Shown here in pieces: positions 59,840 through 64,000 of a stretch of DNA of 64,000 bases. A program made the position numbers and the translations under genes. Location of the stretch: assembly GCF_023159225.1 (NCBI RefSeq), contig NC_063162.1, positions 101,634,094-101,698,093 on the forward strand. Direction: 5' to 3'. The stretch's first letter is position 1, and each line of letters begins with the position of its first letter. The notes under the pieces were generated by a model that searched no databases, was not told where the DNA came from, and saw nothing but the letters and a program-made list of their open reading frames with translations. This stretch comes from Perognathus longimembris pacificus. Its lineage: Eukaryota > Chordata > Mammalia > Rodentia > Heteromyidae.

Positions 59840-60345
59840 ATTTTCTTGTTAGTCATTTGTATATGGTTTTGGGAGAAATATCCTTCCAAGACCTTCATCC
59901 ATTTTCAATCTGGCCATCTGTATTTTGTTGTTACTATCAACTTGTATAAATTATGTATGCTGGACATCAGTCCCTTTTCCTCTCTTCTATAGATTATTTA
60001 CTCTGTTAATTGTATCTTTTGATGCCCAGAAATCCTTCATTTTGATGTGTTCTAACTCATCTGTTTTTGCTTTTATTGTCTGTGCAATAAAATGATGTCA
60101 AACTTAAGAAATCATTGCCAAATCTAATGCCATAAAACTTTTCTTCCTCCTTTTCCTCTTAGAGTTTTATAGCTTAGATCTTTGATCTATTTTGAGTTAA
60201 TGTTTTGTATGTGACATAAAAGTATAGAACAACTTCATTATTTTTCCAGTATTCCCAGTATTGTATTTGTTCTTCCCCTACTAAATGATCTTGGCATCTT
60301 TGTACAGAGTCATTTGACCACATGTGAGGATTCATACATGACGTT
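59840..60345 (-). mobile_element. Old LINE-1 ORF2 fragment
   Basis: Reversed ORF2 text: CCATCTGTATTTTGTTGTTA, TTGATGCCCAGAAATCCTTC, TGATCTATTTTGAGTTAATG. Decayed. Confidence 0.65.
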
Positions 60346-60474
60346 TTTGAGTGAAAGTAAAAGGTAAGTTTCTTAGGATTAAGAAAGGCAGCAGAGAAAG
60401 AGATTGAATGATGGAGAAAACACAGGAAGATAGTGTTTTAATTTATTTTCTCTTCAGCCATCTTCCTCTTACGT

Positions 60475-61100
60475 GATTTTTAAAAAAGCTTTGTTGAGGT
60501 ACAATTCACATACCACATAACTTAACCCTTTAAAATTTGTAATCCAGTGTTGTTGTTGATTTTAGCATATTCACAGAGTTGTACATTCAACATTAAGATC
60601 AACTGTATCTTAATATCCCCAGAAATAAACACCACATACACACACGCCTAATCTATAAATCTGCCCTCCCTACCCTCTTTTACCCCTCTGCCCTGAGCAA
60701 GTATTGATGTTCTTTCTATCTTTATTGATTTGCCAGTTGGGGACATTTTATATGAATGAAATCATATAATATGTGGCCCTTTGTGAATGTTCTTTCTCCC
60801 TTGCTGTAATATTTTCAAGTTTTATATTATAGCATGGATTAGTACCTCACTCTCTTTTGTGACTGAATACTATTCCATAGTATGAGTATACTACATTTTG
60901 CTTGTCATTTGCTGATGGATGTTTTGTTTGATTCCACCTTTTGGCTGTTGTGAATAGTGTTTGCTATAAAAAAAAAACAAAACACCTGTGTACTACTTTT
61001 TGAGTGTGCAATTTTTTTTATCACTAATGGAGTATTCACTAAGACTAAAATTGCTGGGTCATAGCATAACTCTGTGTTTCCTATGTAGATATTGAATAGG
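60475..61100 (-). mobile_element. Old LINE-1 (L1M type) 3' end
   Basis: Reversed 3' UTR (GCTTTGTTGAGGTACAATTC, GTTGTACATTCAACATTAAG) followed by the ORF2 end (CTATTCCATAGTATGAGTAT, TTGCTGGGTCATAGC). Its order relative to 59840-60345 means the two are separate insertions or a rearranged one. Confidence 0.75.
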
Positions 61101-62087
61101 AGAGGAGAAGTGATTTCCAGGAGAATAAGGAAAAATCTATTGGTAAGTTATAGTAAACCAAATATGGCAGCTGTTGATTTCATACATTTAACAATACATG
61201 GAATTGAGTAAAGAACTAGGAATGATTAGGTCAGAACATATTTTAAAACTCATGTCTAGTTATACTAGTTTACCAAGTCTGTATTCCTAGGATAGGATGT
61301 AATATGAAGTGCTAGGCTAGAGAGGATGTGATATGAGAATTTCAGTGAGATGTAATTGGTAAGTGCAATATTTTTCATCCAACATATATTTTTATTTTTA
61401 AGTAGTTATAACAAGGGATTTCAATTCCAATGTGTGAAATCTTATAGCAAAAATGTGGGAAATAAAATGGAATTGGTCAATGGCAGTACTTTGATACTTT
61501 TTAGAGTAAGAATTACAAACTTTAATACCACAGATCTTCCTGGGTTGGAAGAGAATATATCCAAATGCCTGCAGAGGTCAGGGAAGTAAAATAGATTAGT
61601 GAATCAGGCTGGGCTGGGTGTAATACCATAGGAAATGGTGAAGAATGTGGTGGTCAGATAGCACAGGCTTGCTAAAAGCCATTCAAACAATTTTCCTAAA
61701 ATACAACTGATAATGAAACCTAATCCTGGATAACTAATTGTAACCACTACAATAAATAAGAAAAGAGAAAGAAGAGACCAAGGAAGTGTGAGGGATAGGT
61801 AATCAAGACAGAGGAGGGGGAGAAATGAATTCATACAGGTTGATGAAACTCAACAGAATGGTTAGAAGACTAAAGTACAGAGCAGTGCCAGAGTTGAGCC
61901 CCAGAAAACAAATAATCCTCACTCTCTTGTGTAAATGTTGTCATCACAAGGTAGGGCTCTCAACCAACTGAAGGCACAGAAAACACTACTCTGAAGCCCT
62001 CTTTGCTGGGAAGGTGGCTTGGACTGGGTGAGGATAGGAGCTCCTCTTTTCCATCTGCTTCAGTCTCGGACAGGGTCTTGTTAAAAT
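61101..62087. other. Non-coding flank, nothing recognised
   Basis: No gene or classified repeat seen. Confidence 0.5.
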
Positions 62088-62097
62088 GTAGATTAAA

Positions 62098-62347
62098 GCC
62101 AGGCATTCGTGGCTTACACATGTAATTCTAGCTACTCAGGAGGCTGAAATCCGAAGATCCTGGTTGGAAACTAACCTGGGCAGGAAGGTTTGTGAGACTG
62201 TTATCTCCAATTAAACATCAGAAAACCCGTAAGTCGTGTTGTGGCTAGAGTGCTAGTTTGAGCAAAAAAACACAGGGATACTTCCTAGACCCTGAGTTCA
62301 AGTCACATCCCCCACCACCACCAAAAAAAAAAAAAGAAAAAGAAAAA
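62098..62347 (+). mobile_element. B1-Geo composite SINE with duplication
   Basis: GCCAGGCATTCGTGGCTTAC head to CTGAGTTCAAGTCACATCC tail, then CCACC and A-rich (AAAAAG) end. Flanked by a 10-bp duplication GTAGATTAAA (62088-62097 and 62348-62357), which shows that the composite mobilises as one unit. Confidence 0.88.
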
Positions 62348-62554
62348 GTAGATTAAATCTAGTTCTTCCTTCAGTAGTTTGAGGTGGAGAAGTCTGATCT
62401 GCATTTCCAACAAATTCTCAGCAGTGGCCACACTGTTTATTCCCAGGCCACACTGGAATAACAGGTGGTAAGTAACAAAGGGAAAGTATAGTCTCAAGGT
62501 AAAACAGAAAGAGTAAGGGACACCATACAATTAGGAATGTTTCCCTTTTTAGTC

Positions 62555-62740
62555 CAGATCCTAGATACTTTGGAGGCAGACATAGAGAGGGTTGTTGTTT
62601 CAGTCTAGTCTAGGCGAAGAGTTTGAGACCCTATCTAAAAATAAACTAAAGCAAGAAAGTGTTGAGGTATGTCTCCAATGGTAGAGTGCTTGCGGAGCAA
62701 ACACAAAATCTGAGATCAAATCCCTAATTTTGCATGTTTC
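62555..62740 (+). mobile_element. B1-ID dimeric SINE
   Basis: B1-like unit ending GAGACCCTATCTAAAAATAA, followed by an ID-like unit (GTATGTCTCCAATGGTAGAG, box B GAGATCAAATCCC). Possibly a trimer that lost its first unit. Confidence 0.55.
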
Positions 62741-62822
62741 TCATTTATTTTGCTTCCATTTTGTTTTCTGTCAGGGTGACCCAATTTTTTTCCCACAACA
62801 AAATAGCCAGTAATCTTTTCAG

Positions 62823-62823
<1 letters not shown>

Positions 62824-62864
<41 letters not shown>
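62824..62864. repeat. (GT)n microsatellite
   Basis: About 20 GT units. Confidence 0.98.
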
Positions 62865-62866
<2 letters not shown>

Positions 62867-63646
62867 CTAGCCTTATTTTTGGGTGTCATCTTGTACTGTA
62901 GAGGCTGGGAATCTAGAAAGTGTATTTCCCTGATTCTCCAGAATGAATTTATCAAACACACTCTGGTTTAAATGTAGAAAGCAGAAGTGAAACAGAAGCC
63001 ACCTCTCTTCTAATGGTTTTGACTTTTTCTGATCACAAAGTCTCGAAGTCTCTCCAAGACCTTGAGGGATCTCTGAAGTGGTGTCTAGGCTCTAGCCATT
63101 CACAAAGGGCTATTGAGAGGCACCAGTGTGGTACAGCAGCAGTAGCTTCCTGGTCCTTTCTGATCCCCAGATCACAGCTACGCCTGTAGGTTCATGAACT
63201 CAATAGTTCTTGTGTCAACCTACTCATCCTCACCATACCCATTGGAGCAAGGCCAATAATTTGCATTGTTAATAAGTCACTGCATTGTTCTGGGATTTAT
63301 TTCTCAAAGCTCAACCTAGAGCTGAGTCCTCCGGCTACTTTGCTTAACTTATAGACACCCACCTCCTTTTATTAACTCCCTTTATGTTCAATTTAACTAG
63401 ACTCATTTCCATTGTTCCACTTGAATTTTGTTACTTTGTGTCTTAGTAGAGAGAGGCTAGTTTGAGGACACTGTAAGAGAAATTATTCTGGAATCCAAAA
63501 CATATTTGGAGATGGGCAACCCCAGAGGTGAGAGTGAATGGTTGGTTGTCTCTGTGAAAAGGCTGTTTGGAACCTGAGAAAATCCGATGGATCATGGGTG
63601 GCATGAGGGCAAAGAGCCTTTGGGATTTCCAGAAATCTCCCTTTGA
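62865..63646. other. Non-coding flank, nothing recognised
   Basis: No gene or classified repeat seen. Confidence 0.5.
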
Positions 63647-63662
63647 CTCTACAGGCCTTTGG

Positions 63663-63877
63663 TTTTGTTTTTTTTTTTTTTTTTTGGCCAGTCCTGGGCC
63701 TTGGACTCAGGGCCTGAGCACTGTCCCTGGCTTCTTCCCGCTCAAGGCTAGCACTCTGCCACTTGAGCCACAGCGCCGCTTCTGGCCGTTTTCTGTATAT
63801 GTGGTGCTGGGGAATCGAACCTAGGGCCTCGTGTATCCGAGGCAGGCACTCTTGCCACTAGGCTATATCCCCAGCCC
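63663..63877 (-). mobile_element. IDL-Geo SINE, full length, young
   Basis: Flanked by a perfect 16-bp duplication CTCTACAGGCCTTTGG (63647-63662 and 63878-63893), with a ~20-base poly-T. Its reverse complement reads the same as the copy at 344-557, including the rarer GGATACACGAGGCCCTAGG and GAGCGGGAAGAAGCC variants. Confidence 0.95.
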
Positions 63878-64000
63878 CTCTACAGGCCTTTGGATTGCAA
63901 AGCTGGTTCTTGGTGGTTGTGTTCTTGAATCAGTAGCTAAAGGTGCTTAATAACTTAATGTTTTATATATTCATAATTTTGGTTCTAAAGTTCTAGAAGT

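Noticed and set aside
59840..61100. A single contiguous L1 on the minus strand
   Set aside because: The order of ORF2-internal and 3' UTR pieces is wrong for one intact insertion; treated as two fragments.

Overview
This is nuclear DNA from a mammal, almost certainly a geomyoid rodent such as a kangaroo rat or its relatives. Two observations support this. One large intact coding exon is clearly PIK3CG. The commonest young repeat is a two-part SINE, with an ID-like tRNA-derived left half and a second tRNA-like right half, that matches the IDL-Geo family described from Geomyoidea. The species call rests on recognising repeats by eye and is an inference.

Layout. Positions 1-834 are intron sequence of PIK3CG. 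Positions 835-2829 (minus strand) hold the first coding exon: 665 codons covering the adaptor-binding, Ras-binding and C2 domains and the first part of the helical domain of p110-gamma. The remaining exons, including the kinase domain, lie beyond the left edge. Upstream of the exon, about 2842-5100 should contain intron 1 and the untranslated first exon and promoter. A weak exon/donor candidate and two identical PU.1-like motifs (GAGGAAGTG) occur there. The remaining ~58 kb is gene-poor 5' flank with no supportable coding gene; in human the corresponding interval is also a long gene-free stretch.

The flank is a layered record of transposon activity: young IDL-Geo SINEs with clean target-site duplications, B1-Geo composite SINEs, an older B1-B1-ID trimeric SINE type, LINE-1 3' ends of several ages, MaLR-like LTRs, two ERV-type solo LTRs (one with a perfect 6-bp duplication), hAT-type fragments and MIR elements. 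Many simple repeats are expanded tails of SINEs or L1s. The most unusual structures are a ~12-copy minisatellite at 36.9-37.4 kb whose unit carries a forkhead-like core overlapping a MYB/E-box-like core, a ~380-bp purine tract sitting inside a LINE-1 reading frame, a three-level nested SINE, and two IDL-Geo copies at opposite ends of the window that read as identical.

I did not find a convincing undescribed multigene system. Family names for repeats come from recognition by eye, without a library search, and boundaries without target-site duplications are approximate (tens of bases).
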